Part shown: piece by piece, positions 23,301-30,926 of the stretch
Numbering within the stretch: position 1 is the first letter of the stretch
How the letters are laid out: the number at the start of each line of letters is the position of its first letter
Assembly (NCBI GenBank): GCA_036898135.1
Contig: CM072511.1
Span: 163,453,564 to 163,517,563, forward strand
Length of the DNA stretch: 64,000 bases
Direction of reading: 5' to 3'
From: Oncomelania hupensis
Lineage: Eukaryota > Mollusca > Gastropoda > Littorinimorpha > Pomatiopsidae
The notes under the pieces: model-generated
What the model was told of the DNA's origin: nothing
The model's input: only the letters and a program-made list of their open reading frames with translations
Databases searched by the model: none
Translations under genes and position numbers: made by a program

Positions 23301-26300
23301 AGGTCAAGGGCATAGAAAGATCAAATTTGGTATTACTTTGCATTTTAATGCCACAGCTTCATTTTGGTTTTTTACTGGGCACTTATTTTCACATTAAATA
23401 TTGCTAGTTCCATGAGTCATGCAGGCTTTGCCCTTCTAGTTTTCAGTGGTTCTCAAGGAGAAAAAAAAGGTTGCCATTTTTCATTGTCCATCTAAACTTA
23501 GCAGTATGATTACTGTGGGGGTTCAGTGTTGATTTAGGTCCCTACCCCCTCTCTCCTGGGACGGTTATCCCCGTCTGCCGTATTTCCAATGGTGGGCTGT
23601 TAAGCTTCGATATTCATTTGTCTTTTTGTATCACACTATGGGTCTGTACAAAATAAAAATACATTTCTAATGAAGAAAATAGGATGGATGTCAGTATCAC
23701 ATTTAAAGTTTGCAAACACTGCTTGTGTTGGATTGTTAGGTTACACCGAGTCAGTGATGGGACGCAGACGATGGTTTCCAAGTGTCCGTCACAAGGCACC
23801 TGCAGTCAGAGCACAAGCTGAACGACAGGCAGTCAACTTCTGTGTCCAGGGTAGATTATTCCTGTAGGGCTGTTGATGCTTGTTGGTGATGGAGGTGGTG
23901 ATGGTGGTTTAGGCTTTTAAAAACCCACACAGGCACCCGAAATTCACTGTTGTTTTAAAACTATGCCTTGGTACCCCCAGGCTCGGCGGCTGACCTGTGC
24001 AAGAGTGCCATGCTGAGAGTTGAACAAGACCTGGCCAATCACCCACACCTTACTGCAAGGTAGGTCTTTATTCCCTGGTAGCTCAGTTGAAAGTGAGCTA
24101 GGTTTCCTGTGCCCAAGGTCAGCGGTTCAAACCCCACACACGCTTGGTCATTCAAGTACTTTCAGACTGTGTCTAAAAACTCCCTTAGTTTCGCCTCGTA
24201 GGGTCCCTTAACGCAGGCTGGACTGCTTATAACCTGCTGAGAGACAGCCAGCGACCCACATCACAAGCTATGCAACTGGCACTCGCCTGGAAGCTTATAA
24301 TTACTTTAACCGCGCGCCAAGCTCTGTACTGTATAGGGCCAGGAAGGGGGCTAGCCGGGCGGCTGCGCTACATGCAATTGAGTGCCTATTGCTTGCACCA
24401 TTAGCACCACGAGACTTTCGTAAATTCGCTACAATTACAGAGGCCTGCAACCTAACACAAGAAAATATTTTATAATGTTGACCACATCACCAGAAAGTTC
24501 AAACTGTGTACTAAGTGACTTCAAATGATGAACATTGTAGAAAGGATTTAAATGTGTAATTAAAACGCGTATATACACTAGATCGAAAACCGGTCCGTTG
24601 CAAGGCAATGAAGGGCCGATCAGTACACACGGTCAAATCGGCTAAAATATAAGACAAACGAAATGGTATTCTGAGATTTAGTTTATGCTAACACAAAACA
24701 CAGATATGAAAGTAACTAAAATGCAAAAGGACTACCACAATACAAACGATATTTCACATAACATGATCAGTTCTATAGCACAGAGTTAGAGAATGATATC
24801 CAGTCAGTGGTACGCCGTTCTTTGTCTAGTATGTTAGCGGGAAGCGAGACTGCAGGCATGATATGAGGCTAGCCGGCTGGCTGCAGGGCTTGCCAGCTAT
24901 AATTAGCCTAGTAGCTCCACTGAAAAGTCCTTTCCAGTGAAAGAAAGCACAGGCGTGCACAGGGGACCAACTAAGGTGACTTAGCTACCAGACTTTCAGG
25001 TCACTGGGGGTTTTCTCTGGGGACTCCGGTTTCCTCCCTCCATTCAGTAATGGTGTTGGATGCAGTCTTTCTAAAATGTCAAAATAACATAGATTTCCTG
25101 TTTGTGGTGTAATAACGACTTGCCTTTACGCCACATGTTTTGAGTGAAGAATGAGTGTTGTGTAAGTAGGAGTGTTGTGTAAGTAGGAGTGTTGTGTAAG
25201 TAGGTAGGAGTGTTGTGTTAGTAGGAGTGTTGTGTAATTAGGAGTGTTGTGTAAGTAGGAGTGTTGTGTAAGTAGGAGTGTTGTGTAAGTAGGAGTGTTG
25301 TGTAAGTAGGAGTGTTGTGTGAGTAGGAGTGTTGTGTAAGTAGGAGTGTTGTGTAAGTAGGAGTGTCTGTAACATGTGGGTGTTGGTTATAGGTGGTTAG
25401 GCTGTGAGGCTGATTTAGGAATAAGGAGCGTATAGCATCAAGTATTATTATTAGTCAAGCCAACAAAGGTTTATTACCAACGATGGACAATTCCTACAGC
25501 TCGTTGAATCTCGGTTAATAACAAAAGAAAACAGTTTTAAAACAAATAGAATCAATACATCAAATCACTATATAACTAATACTAACAGTACATTTTCCCA
25601 ACATAAATACATACTTTCAACTTCACTCTTCGCATCTACACACACATTCAAATATATCATGAGGGTTGCCAAGGACAGAAAAAGATGGAGTACACTGGTT
25701 AAACGATCATCTGTGGTGCCCCCAATGACTTTTGAGTTACGGGATAGGATAGAATAGGATAGGATAGGCAGACCTGTTTACCCATACGATTTCGCCGTAT
25801 TTTATACCCGACATTTGACAAAATACGACCAATACGGGACAGTACAAAAAAATACGGCCTATTTTTTTTTTTTTTTTTTTTTTAAATCTAGACATAAATC
25901 GGTTGTGGTCGGAGCTTTGGCGGAATGTTTTTCGGGTAACTTCGGCAATAAGCAAACTCAGCTATTTCCGCTTTTATTAAGGTCATTCGTTGACAACAAT
26001 CACGGCGCCATATTTGGGTGAAAAATGAAATGTCAAGCAGCAAGTGCAAGTGTTGCTGGCCCTCAAAAGCCCCAAAAAATTCGTGAGCAGGAATTTCTTT
26101 AAAAGTATACTAAAATCCCTGGCATCGTCGAGTCTTTTGTCAGCAAAGTGCATGTTCGATGTAAGTACTGTGAAGTTGACTTTTCTATTTCGCATTCTGT
26201 AAAATTTGATATCGATCGCCATTGTGAGACTAAAAGCCACTGTGATCGACTTGGTAGAATTCAGGTCGCTGCGACATGCTAAAGCATACAGAAATTCATG

Positions 26301-28457
26301 CCTTCACAGCAAGTATCGCAAACCGAGCAAGATGTTATCCGAGCCGAGGCCATGTTTTCCGAACTTATTGTAAAGACTAACCTACCTCTCACCACAGCAG
26401 ATATAATAAGTAAAACTGTGAAAAGTGCTTTTCCAGACTCGAAAATCGTTCAGATGTATTCTTGCGGCAGGAACAAAACAACGGCGATAATTACATCAAT
26501 GGCAGAAGACATCAAAGCTTTAGTTAAAGATCAGATGCGCAATGGACCTTTTTGTGTTGCCACTGATGGCTCAAACGAACAGAGAGAAAAACAGTACTAA
26601 AATCAATTTGTAAAAATAACTACAGTCATAATTGCCTACCATGGTCCTTTGGGGTTCTCTTAAGAGCTTTGATTTTGCAATCTCTGTATTTTAAGGCAAT
26701 TTATGTTCTTTGATGTAAGATAACATATTTTTTGTGTTGTCTCAAAACATTAGGTATGTAAGTTGCCAATGAATTGTGTCTAATATATGGAATTGTCAAG
26801 TTATTAGTGGAATACACTTACTTTTTTCAAAATACACCCTTTTTTCTGAAAAGTACCCAAACTACAATTCCAGGGTAAACAGGTCTGGATAGGACCCCCC
26901 TCAAAGAGCCTCTCAAGTCAATGATGCGATACATTGCTCCCAGTCAGTCACAGCTACACTGGTTTCCATTTCTCTCCAACCAGTGTGCATAGTCTACTTT
27001 TATTAAATTAAAAGAACCCACTAAGACCACGCACCCTTCACAGATCCTTTTAACATCCATAGTGAATGCTGCCCCACTTCAAGAACAAGCTTACAACAAA
27101 ATATGTTTTTTGAAAGTATAATCATTTTCAAAATCAATATATTCGGGTTAGGTTAGGCAGTCATTGTCTATCGGGTCCAGCTGACTGCAAAGAGCCCAAT
27201 CAGGACCACAACTTAGTTAAAAGAGGGCTCACACCTGATCTCTATAAAATATCTGCTGAAAGAACCCTAAGGGAACACTGAAGGCACTCCACCAGCCACT
27301 CCACTTTACAATAAAGGCATCCCATGCAGGGGACGCTGAGGCTGTACTCTAATTTATCGCACCCCAGTTTACAAAAAAACATATATATAGAATATAAACA
27401 TCATTAAAAAATATTAACTAAACACACACATATAAAATGCCTACATTGCTAAATAATAATACCCTAGAAAGCCATAGTGACCATTTGGCATCAAATGTCA
27501 AGCGTCCAGTATCCCTTAGCTGACCCAACAGACCTGTTTTGGGAGAGTTGTCAAGAAAAAAAGGTAGGTGACTGGTCCAGCGAAGAAGATAGTAAACTGA
27601 TAGGAGAAAGAACAAATGAGAATGACAGAAACCGTGGTAATTGAAAGCACTACTATTTATACAGAAACTGTGGTCATTGAAAGCTCTAACTACTATTTAT
27701 ACAGAAACTGTGGTCATTGAAAGCTCTAACTACTATTTATACAGAAACAGTGGTAATTGAAAGCCCTAACTACTATTTATACACAAACGGCGGTCATTGA
27801 AAGCACTAACTACTATTTATACACTAACAGTGGTCATTGAAAGCACTAACTATTTATACACAGTGGTCATTGAAAGCGCTAACTACTATTTATACAGAAA
27901 CAGTGGTCATTAAAAGCACTAACTACTTATACAGAAACAGTGGTCATTAAAAACACTAACTACTATTTATACAGAAACAGTGGTCATTGAAAGCACTAAC
28001 TACTATTTATACACAAACATTTTTCATTGAACAGAACTGCCTGTTAATAATGGTAGTGCTTTGGCTTGCGGAACTGAAGGTCCTGGGTTCGAGCCCTGTC
28101 TGGGCCATTGTGTTGTGTCCCTGGGAAAGACACTTTACTCCCGTTTCGTACTCCTTCGGATGAGAGTATAAACCGAGGTCTAGTCTGTGTGTCGCATACA
28201 TTACATCATAACGGACTTTAAAGATCCTGACGCTCATGTCCTAGATGGGTGAGTGCCGGTAACAAGAACACACCCAGCATGCACTTGGTCCTTCTCCCCC
28301 ATCCCTGGCTGGCCAGGCTAGTGCTCAGTTGTCCGGGCGTCAGACCATGCGCCCAAAGGCTGCAGCTGAGTTTCTCAGGCGGTTTGAGTTAGATCCTGTA
28401 TCGGCCAGCGCCTAGAGCCTGGTCAAGTATGGCGAGATAAGTGCGCTATAAATCCTC

Positions 28458-28502
<45 letters not shown>

Positions 28503-29342
28503 TGGAGTTTAGGTAGGGTGATTCCACAATAAAAATTAACTTAAAAAAATGCCTATCTTGAAACCTTCAAAGGCAACTTTAAGACTTGTATTAAAGTAAT
28601 ACTTGAACAAAGTAATGAGACTATTTACATAATAAACAGAAAACGTAAAATAACAAAATTAATAATGCGGAACACCTGCTCTCTGTTTCAGACTGTTGAT
28701 TCACATTCACGATGAACTACTGTGGGAGCTGCCCAAAGACCAGCTGAAAGATACACACGGTGAGGGAGGCTATTATTACTACTGTGGAAAATCCACCAGT
28801 GATCAGAGTTGTATTTGTGGAATTGCTTGCAATACAGTGTTCTTTCCGTTTGTCCCAAACTTGGCTGCAAAGGTTTTCATAGTCCCAAAATTAAACCGCA
28901 ATATATGTTCACAACTGTAGTAGGGGATAAAAAATATCTCCACAATACTTTTTAGATTAATTGGCGTTGCGTGTAATTTATTTATTTTATTTATTTATGA
29001 AATCTTTCTTTTTTACAATCATGGGCTGCTCAAAGCAATGGCCAATACAGGATCTAACTTACTTGGAGCCTTTGGGCACAAAGTCTGAAGCCCAGGCGAC
29101 TGAGCACAATCATTAATTTTCCTTTTTATTATACTAAGTCCCAACATTAAAGCGGTTTACACTACAGCCTGTGTGTATATATTGTATGTTTATTTTCAGA
29201 TCTGATCAAATCTGTGATGGAGAATGACCGTGCGCTTTGTCAACCTCTGTTGCCCTCACTGCGAGTTCCTATCACTGTGGCCTTTAGTTATGGCACTTCT
29301 TGGGCACATCTGAAACCATACTCCTCTTTCCAACAAGACTGA
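7672..29342 (+). CDS. POLN: DNA polymerase nu (family A), 19 exons
   Basis: Exons: 7672-7822, 9502-10799, 11007-11291, 11743-11834, 12167-12276, 12504-12610 (or 12619), 13809-14003, 14122-14205, 14721-14876, 15437-15620, 16086-16163, 16782-16899, 20375-20457, 21384-21455, 21711-21770, 23740-23850, 23981-24059, 28692-28759 and 29200-29342 (TGA). All junctions are GT/AG, the phases agree throughout, and the model gives 1,157 codons plus stop (human POLN is about 900). Residues 1-578 are poorly conserved and low-complexity. The rest aligns with family A: a degenerate exonuclease-like region, thumb (TSESVLQQLKSVHPLPALI), then palm and fingers. Motif A is DFQQIELR, the O-helix is REQTKRVVYSILYG, motif B is RAQAERQAVNFCVQGSAADL and motif C is HIHDELLWEL. 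The VTHAEREQTKRVVY block identifies POLN rather than POLQ. The enzyme is a nuclear low-fidelity polymerase linked to translesion and crosslink repair. The start codon (7672, 7675 or upstream) is uncertain. Confidence 0.93.
8038..8098. repeat. Telomere-like inverted motif (GGGTTAGGG/CCCTAACCC type)
   Basis: Two AAGGGTTAGGG-like words (separated by GCA) are followed after about 14 bases by the complementary ACTAACCCTTACCCGAACCCTT, forming an imperfect hairpin in POLN intron 1. Confidence 0.6.
8336..8374. repeat. (AC)n microsatellite
   Basis: About 19 CA dinucleotides in POLN intron 1. A shorter (CA)n run lies at 8931-8952. Confidence 0.9.
8388..8780. repeat. Two-copy tandem duplication, about 200 bp unit
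   Basis: 8388-8577 and about 8592-8780 are diverged direct copies. Shared blocks include acaaccnaaaccgntaactttaacaa, a C-rich middle ending in cacaccttctacagcc or the equivalent, and atcatgncactggttgatagg followed by gaatccagcca or gtacccagcca. It lies in POLN intron 1. I recognise no coding content. Confidence 0.7.
9137..9470 (-). mobile_element. tRNA-type SINE, 3'-to-middle part
   Basis: The reverse complement contains the family's shared blocks: a 'cctcggtttagactttcatc' region, 'gatcctgacgctcatg', 'aagtcccttctcccc'-like C-rich text, and the terminal 'gagttggatcctgtatcggcc' and 'gagcagctcttcagc' words. These are also present in the copy at 28030-28500. It lies in POLN intron 1, immediately before the exon 2 acceptor. 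Confidence 0.7.
9502..10799 (+). CDS. POLN: POLN exon 2, long non-conserved N-terminal exon
   Basis: A single 1,298-base exon encodes about 433 residues rich in Ser, Thr, Pro and Asn with no recognisable domain. The acceptor (ttgcag) and the phase-1 join to 7822 restore a GAC codon. The donor at 10800 leaves phase 0, matching exon 3 at 11007. The basic KKQKRENEPECC/KKLKTS region near its end could be a nuclear localisation signal (inference). Confidence 0.85.
11506..11566. repeat. (ATC)n microsatellite
   Basis: CATCAT triplets with occasional CGT, in POLN intron 3. The preceding 11320-11450 is also ATC/GTC-rich, and the long exon-like frame there is an artefact of this composition. A similar GTCATC-rich stretch occupies 15130-15310. 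Confidence 0.85.
12940..13065. repeat. ACATACATGCATAAAT-type microsatellite
   Basis: Repeated 'acataaatacatgcat' units in POLN intron 6. No other feature is recognised between 12700 and 13440, apart from a short LINE-B-like GGATA tail remnant at about 12660-12700 (minus orientation). Confidence 0.7.
13456..13751 (-). mobile_element. 5S rRNA-derived SINE (SINE3-like)
   Basis: The reverse complement starts with GGTGTCGGATAGCGCAGTGG and contains, at about 13660-13708, a segment that follows the 5S rRNA internal promoter: AAGTTAAGCACCGTCC, then GGTTAGCACTTGGATGGG and TGACCG. The remainder runs through 'gtactcagtcacagctg'-like and 'gatcacacttatcttgggcc'-like blocks to 'ggtcccatagccttgtgg', ending in a pyrimidine/'aaaggta' tail. 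A nearly full second copy lies at 21068-21365 on the opposite strand. Confidence 0.8.
14278..14690 (+). mobile_element. 5S rRNA-derived SINE, second subfamily, interrupted
   Basis: It begins with 'catgttaagcacatcaag', then 'ggttagtacatggctgaccg', which resembles the 5S rRNA box C region with divergence. It resumes after a C-rich tract (14394-14450) with blocks 'aactggggatggtaaagcag', 'gggcaccaccctcattaagc' and 'ggcctagagaaa'. The same blocks occur in the copy at 38341-38650. It lies in POLN intron 8. Confidence 0.65.
14394..14450. repeat. Poly-C / CCCCA tract
   Basis: Almost pure C with occasional T and A, inside the SINE at 14278-14690. Similar C-runs occur at 22015-22030 and 57222-57239. 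Confidence 0.85.
16385..16712. repeat. 56-bp minisatellite, about six copies
   Basis: The unit starts 'tacccctgtattgattacaa' and contains 'tgcaatatgtatcatgcaaa' and 'tgcagtactattta'. The fifth copy has lost about 8 bases and the last is degenerate. It lies in POLN intron 11, ending about 70 bases before the motif A exon. Confidence 0.9.
16782..16899 (+). CDS. POLN: POLN exon 12, palm motif A
   Basis: The codon split by the intron encodes the catalytic aspartate (residue 914 of the model), followed by F-Q-Q-I-E-L-R. The metal-binding Asp and the steric-gate Glu (919) are present. The usual Ser after the aromatic residue (D-F/Y-S-Q-I-E) is replaced by Gln. The exon continues through the LAHLTNDPGLKEMF block and ends at the W codon shared with exon 13. 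Confidence 0.9.
17470..18280. repeat. Direct duplication in POLN intron 12
   Basis: About 17480-17820 and 18070-18285 share 'ggcagaatgggaggtgact', 'gggagagagattgtctacct', 'ccttgggtggctcctgctgt' and 'gcagggcaaatatttgtatg' blocks in the same order. The first copy has an extra ~130-base middle. I do not recognise the family. Confidence 0.75.
18826..18905 (-). repeat. Inverted copy of 20785-20850
   Basis: The sequence around 18826-18895 is the exact or near-exact reverse complement of about 20790-20850 (gtaaccttatatataaaaac / gtttttatatataaggttac, with the flanking CA/TG runs). The second location is part of a LINE 3' end. Confidence 0.8.
18934..19215 (+). repeat. Partial duplicate of POLN intron 14 plus exon 15
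   Basis: Nearly identical to 21469-21742. The shared block runs from 'cggccaataaatcc' through the branch/polypyrimidine region 'caccattcattttgtttcag' into 'tcaccttcccggcaatccaa' and 'gcctttacaagga'. It copies the acceptor and the first ~30 bases of exon 15 but not the rest or the donor, so it forms a truncated pseudo-exon upstream of exon 13. A short tandem repeat of the exon piece ('gcaatccaagcctttacaag') follows at 19212-19238. Confidence 0.9.
19250..20311 (+). mobile_element. LINE 3' part with C-terminal RNase-H-side/zinc-knuckle tail
   Basis: The frame at 19437-19709 encodes FHRLRLNAWRARF, then C-N-C-G, a histidine and a final cysteine (VNHLIFECQ). This is the pattern of the cysteine/histidine tail of some non-LTR elements. 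A further upstream frame (NEINNQIKRCAWNQWNEKYK) belongs to the same element. The 3' UTR runs to a short (CAA)n tail at 20294-20310. It is 5'-truncated and lies in POLN intron 12. Confidence 0.65.
20375..20457 (+). CDS. POLN: POLN exon 13, O-helix
   Basis: Encodes W-L-S-K-V-Y-E-D-V-T-H-A-E-R-E, then the fingers O-helix R966-xxx-K970-xxx-Y974-xxx-Y978-G. The Tyr at 974 occupies the position of E. coli Pol I Phe762. The extra K-R pair and VTHA prefix match polymerase nu. Confidence 0.92.
20545..20955 (+). mobile_element. LINE 3' end (CR1/L2-like C-terminus)
   Basis: A short frame encodes a WNKLLVSLRNSSSIQSCKSS-like motif followed by LKTHYF, the C-terminal signature of CR1/L2-type LINEs. It is followed by a 3' UTR with TG repeats, ending near 'aatattcataataatataaa'. 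It lies in POLN intron 13. The TG-rich part is the source or target of the inverted copy at 18826-18905. Confidence 0.65.
21068..21365 (+). mobile_element. 5S rRNA-derived SINE (SINE3-like)
   Basis: Near-full-length copy. It begins GGGGTGTCGGATAGTGCAGT. 21110-21165 resembles the 5S rRNA internal promoter (GAAGCACCGTCC, then GGTTAGCACTTGGATGGG and TGACCGC). It runs through 'gagtacctactctcttgagg' and 'caccctcattacgctggccc' to 'gggactacctttacc' and a T-tract at 21355-21365. It sits directly before the exon 14 acceptor (21383), so its T-tract contributes to the intron's 3' region. Confidence 0.82.
21965..23441 (+). mobile_element. AGGTCA-rich repeat element, copy 1 (with nested LINE-B end)
   Basis: Shares about 1.05 kb of sequence with the reverse complement of 40957-41991, once the nested LINE-B insertion (22435-22834) is removed. 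Landmarks: 'caatgcaagtctatgtactc' and a C-run, 'gtttgtccgctgtctgtctg', 'tgatcagtgaatgaatgact', many AAGGTCA words, and the terminal 'gcaggctttgcccttctagt'. I see no ORF and no clear terminal inverted repeats. It is a non-autonomous element of unknown class, in POLN intron 15. Confidence 0.75.
22424..22834 (-). mobile_element. LINE-B 3' fragment with target-site duplication
   Basis: The minus strand encodes the C-terminal 129 residues of LINE-B in one frame (MRCYRRLLGISYTQHITNDE to VKRSSVVPLRP), ending in four GGATA units (22435-22454 region). It is flanked by an 11-base direct repeat, caatgagacac, at 22424-22434 and 22824-22834. The other copy of the host repeat at 41.5 kb shows the uninterrupted site. 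Confidence 0.9.
24072..24330 (+). mobile_element. tRNA-derived SINE
   Basis: The head looks like a tRNA promoter: 'ggtagctcagttgaaagtga' (box A-like) and 'cagcggttcaaaccccaca' (box B-like), spaced about 45 bases apart. A body with no coding potential follows. It begins only 12 bases after the POLN exon 17 donor. The 24950-25050 stretch has the 'gggttttctctggggactcc'/'ggtttcctccc' block typical of some invertebrate tRNA-SINE bodies and may be another copy. Confidence 0.65.
25149..25372. repeat. 17-bp minisatellite with GTAAGT in each unit
   Basis: About 13 copies of 'gagtgttgtgtaagtag', with minor variants (gtgagt, gttagt, gtaatt). It lies in POLN intron 17. The GTAAGT hexamer equals the consensus intron start of a 5' splice site. 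Confidence 0.92.
25657..25768 (+). mobile_element. LINE-B extreme 3' end
   Basis: Matches the last ~110 bases of LINE-B ('gagggttgccaaggacagaa' to 'gttacgggataggatag') with a GGATA-type tail. The tail is interrupted at 25769 by a TIR element and resumes as 'gataggac' at 26888. Confidence 0.85.
25769..26887 (+). mobile_element. hAT-like DNA transposon remnant with perfect 15-bp TIRs
   Basis: The ends are CAGACCTGTTTACCC (25769-25783) and its exact reverse complement (26873-26887). The inside encodes, in one frame with at least two stops, a C2H2/BED-like finger (CKYCEVDFSISHSVKF..H..H, about 26160-26240). This is followed by a 100-codon frame (26298-26600) resembling the N-terminal region of hAT-type transposases and derived host proteins. 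The direct repeat 'gatagg' flanks the element, but the site is a repetitive LINE tail, so an 8-bp duplication cannot be confirmed. The transposase catalytic core is absent. Confidence 0.72.
26298..26600 (+). pseudogene. hAT-like transposase N-terminal fragment
   Basis: An open frame of 100 codons (AEAMFSELIVKTNLPLTTAD, then SKIVQMYSCGRNKTTAIITS) sits inside the TIR element. An in-frame TAA lies just upstream near 26278, separating it from the finger-like segment. It is inactive. The family assignment rests on general resemblance only. Confidence 0.5.
27160..27640. repeat. Dispersed repeat, copy 1
   Basis: Shares ordered blocks with 37255-37720: 'caatcaggaccacaactt', 'gaaagaacc/ctct..aacactgaaggcactc', 'agtgaccatttggca', 'ccaacagacct' and 'aggtagrtgactggtc'. 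There is no ORF. It passes straight into the 40-bp minisatellite. Confidence 0.7.
27620..28020. repeat. 40-bp minisatellite, about ten copies
   Basis: The unit contains 'ctatttatacagaaacagtg' and 'gtcattgaaagcactaacta', with length variants. It lies in POLN intron 17. Confidence 0.9.
28030..28500 (+). mobile_element. tRNA-derived SINE, full-length, (AAT)n tail
   Basis: The head has 'ggtagtgctttggcttgcgg' and 'tcctgggttcgagccctgt' (box B). The body has 'gagagtataaaccgaggtct', 'gatcctgacgctcatgtcct' and 'gagttagatcctgtatcggc', and the tail is (AAT)n at 28460-28500. Other copies are at 9137-9470 (-), 29020-29130 (-), 43888-44000 (-), 47286-47530 (-) and 54605-54920 (+). Confidence 0.82.
28692..28759 (+). 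CDS. POLN: POLN exon 18, palm motif C
   Basis: Encodes RLLIHIHDELLWEL. The catalytic His-Asp-Glu (residues 1094-1096) is intact. The conserved Gln two positions before the His (QIHDE/QVHDE in most family A members) is His here. A 4.6 kb repeat-filled intron precedes the exon, but the phase-2 junction with 24059 is clean. Confidence 0.9.
29020..29130 (-). mobile_element. SINE 3' fragment
   Basis: The reverse complement of the terminal block of the 28030-28500 family ('gctcaaagcaatggccaata', 'caggatctaactt', 'gcccaggcgactgagcacaa'). It lies in the last POLN intron. Confidence 0.65.
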
Positions 29343-29467
29343 CCATTACCATTCATGTTCCCCACTACCGGTACTTTGGGTTGTGCCGTGCTGCCACTCA
29401 TTTTGTGGATTAATTTCTTACCTGAAATCTTGTTTGGTTCATCAGTTAAAGGATCATCGGCTAGCCC

Positions 29468-29835
29468 TATTCCCGTAGCTCAGTGGTGGAGCACTCGCCT
29501 GGTGCACCGAAGACTCAGGTTCCAATCCCATGGTGGCCAAGATAAAAGTGACCGTTCTTCACTAAAGCTTTTTAGTTTTGAGGTTAGGTCAGCCAGGCTA
29601 GCTATAAATAGCTTCGCCGATGCTTCCTTTCCTTTCACTGTGAGGGAGGGTGCAGGCAAGCTATAAATAGCCCGCAGCCAGCAAAATGTGGAGGCACTAA
29701 ACAGTGCTGCTCACATTGGCATTGAGTTGGTGTGTCTTCACTGTCCATCTTAGCAGGATGATTGCTCTGGTGGTTCAGTGCTGATTTAGTTCCTTTCCCC
29801 CCTGTCCCTGGGAGGGTTGGTGTTGACGTTAAAAT
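29468..29835 (+). mobile_element. tRNA-derived SINE, second family
   Basis: The head 'cccgtagctcagtggtggag' (box A) and 'aggttccaatccca' (box B) are clear. The body contains 'gaggttaggtcagccaggct', 'gcaagctataaatagcccgc' and 'cattgagttggtgtgt', also found at 39600-39790. The 3' part ('gtggttcagtgctgatttag') recurs at 23490-23600 and 52560-52665. It lies about 125 bases after the POLN stop, so it probably forms part of the 3' UTR. Confidence 0.78.
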
Positions 29836-30562
29836 GGATCACTACAGTTTTGAAGCAAATGTAACCGTAGTGACATTTTGTGGTACCCGTCTGTGAAAGT
29901 ACTTTTACGGTCATGACGGCCGACAACCATCTCTATAGCTTTATTAGTGAGACCCCAATGTTAGCGCCTCTGGTGAAAAGCTAAACCAGATGTCAAACTA
30001 CAAAACGGGTTTTCCTGTTTGTGACGTAGAGGATGGAGTCAAGATGGGTTGAATAGTTGCTGTCGAAGGGCGTGGAATTTTATCCTAGGCAAGATATGGT
30101 ATTTGCGATTACACAATGCAGTGGATCAGTTTTTATCAAGACCGCCAGTAACTATCAGGGTTTGGTACATAGGAGTGGGAATTCCAGTTTTCCAGAAATC
30201 TGTGGAAACATGAACTTTGCTAGTGGACTTAACTGGCCCAAGTGTGGTTGTAAAGAAGAGGGTATGCATTTGGACTGTAGTTTGGCTATACATTTGGACT
30301 ATAGTTAGGGTATGCATTTGGACTATAGTTTGGCCATACATTTGAACCCACCAAAGGTGTTAGCCACAGGCTAGAGCTCCTTTAAACTTTGTTCAGTGAG
30401 CAACTACTCTACTGTTATGCACTATATAGGTTGTTATTGTTATTATTTTAATAAATCAGTTGTGCTTTAACTGGGTTGTTTTTGAGTTAGGAATGTCACA
30501 AAACACTTATTTTAATGATTTTTATACAAACACATGACAAGAATGAGCTGTTACACAAATGT
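29836..30562. other. POLN / zinc-finger gene convergent intergenic region
   Basis: No gene was found. A short degenerate tandem of 'tatgcatttggactatag' words (four or five) lies at 30260-30345. An AATAAA at 30450-30455 could serve POLN, though it is over 1.1 kb past the stop. Confidence 0.4.
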
Positions 30563-30568
30563 TTTATT
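30563..30568 (-). terminator. Putative polyadenylation signal of the zinc-finger gene
   Basis: TTTATT on the plus strand reads AATAAA on the minus strand, 360 bases after the stop codon at 30927. No transcript evidence is available. Confidence 0.45.
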
Positions 30569-30926
30569 TAATAATTACTTCATTTCCAATGCAACGCTGG
30601 ATGAGCGACGCATGTCATGTCATGACAAAACTCATGATTAAGAGGAAAGGGATGAAGGCGGTGTGTGTAAAACACGTCACAAAGGATATTAACAAAAACT
30701 GTAGGTTACCTCAAATCATGAAAAACATTCCCTGACAACAATACCTCATACTTGAACATTTATAACACTGGACAATGATAATGCATAAGAACTAATGAAA
30801 TAACTCTTATTACTAGCTCACCAAATTCTTGGTTTCTGTTGTTAAACTGAAAACTACAAATTACGGAAATAATATAAAATAAATAAAACAATTTAAAATA
30901 AATGAAATATTGTACAAAGGCTACTG

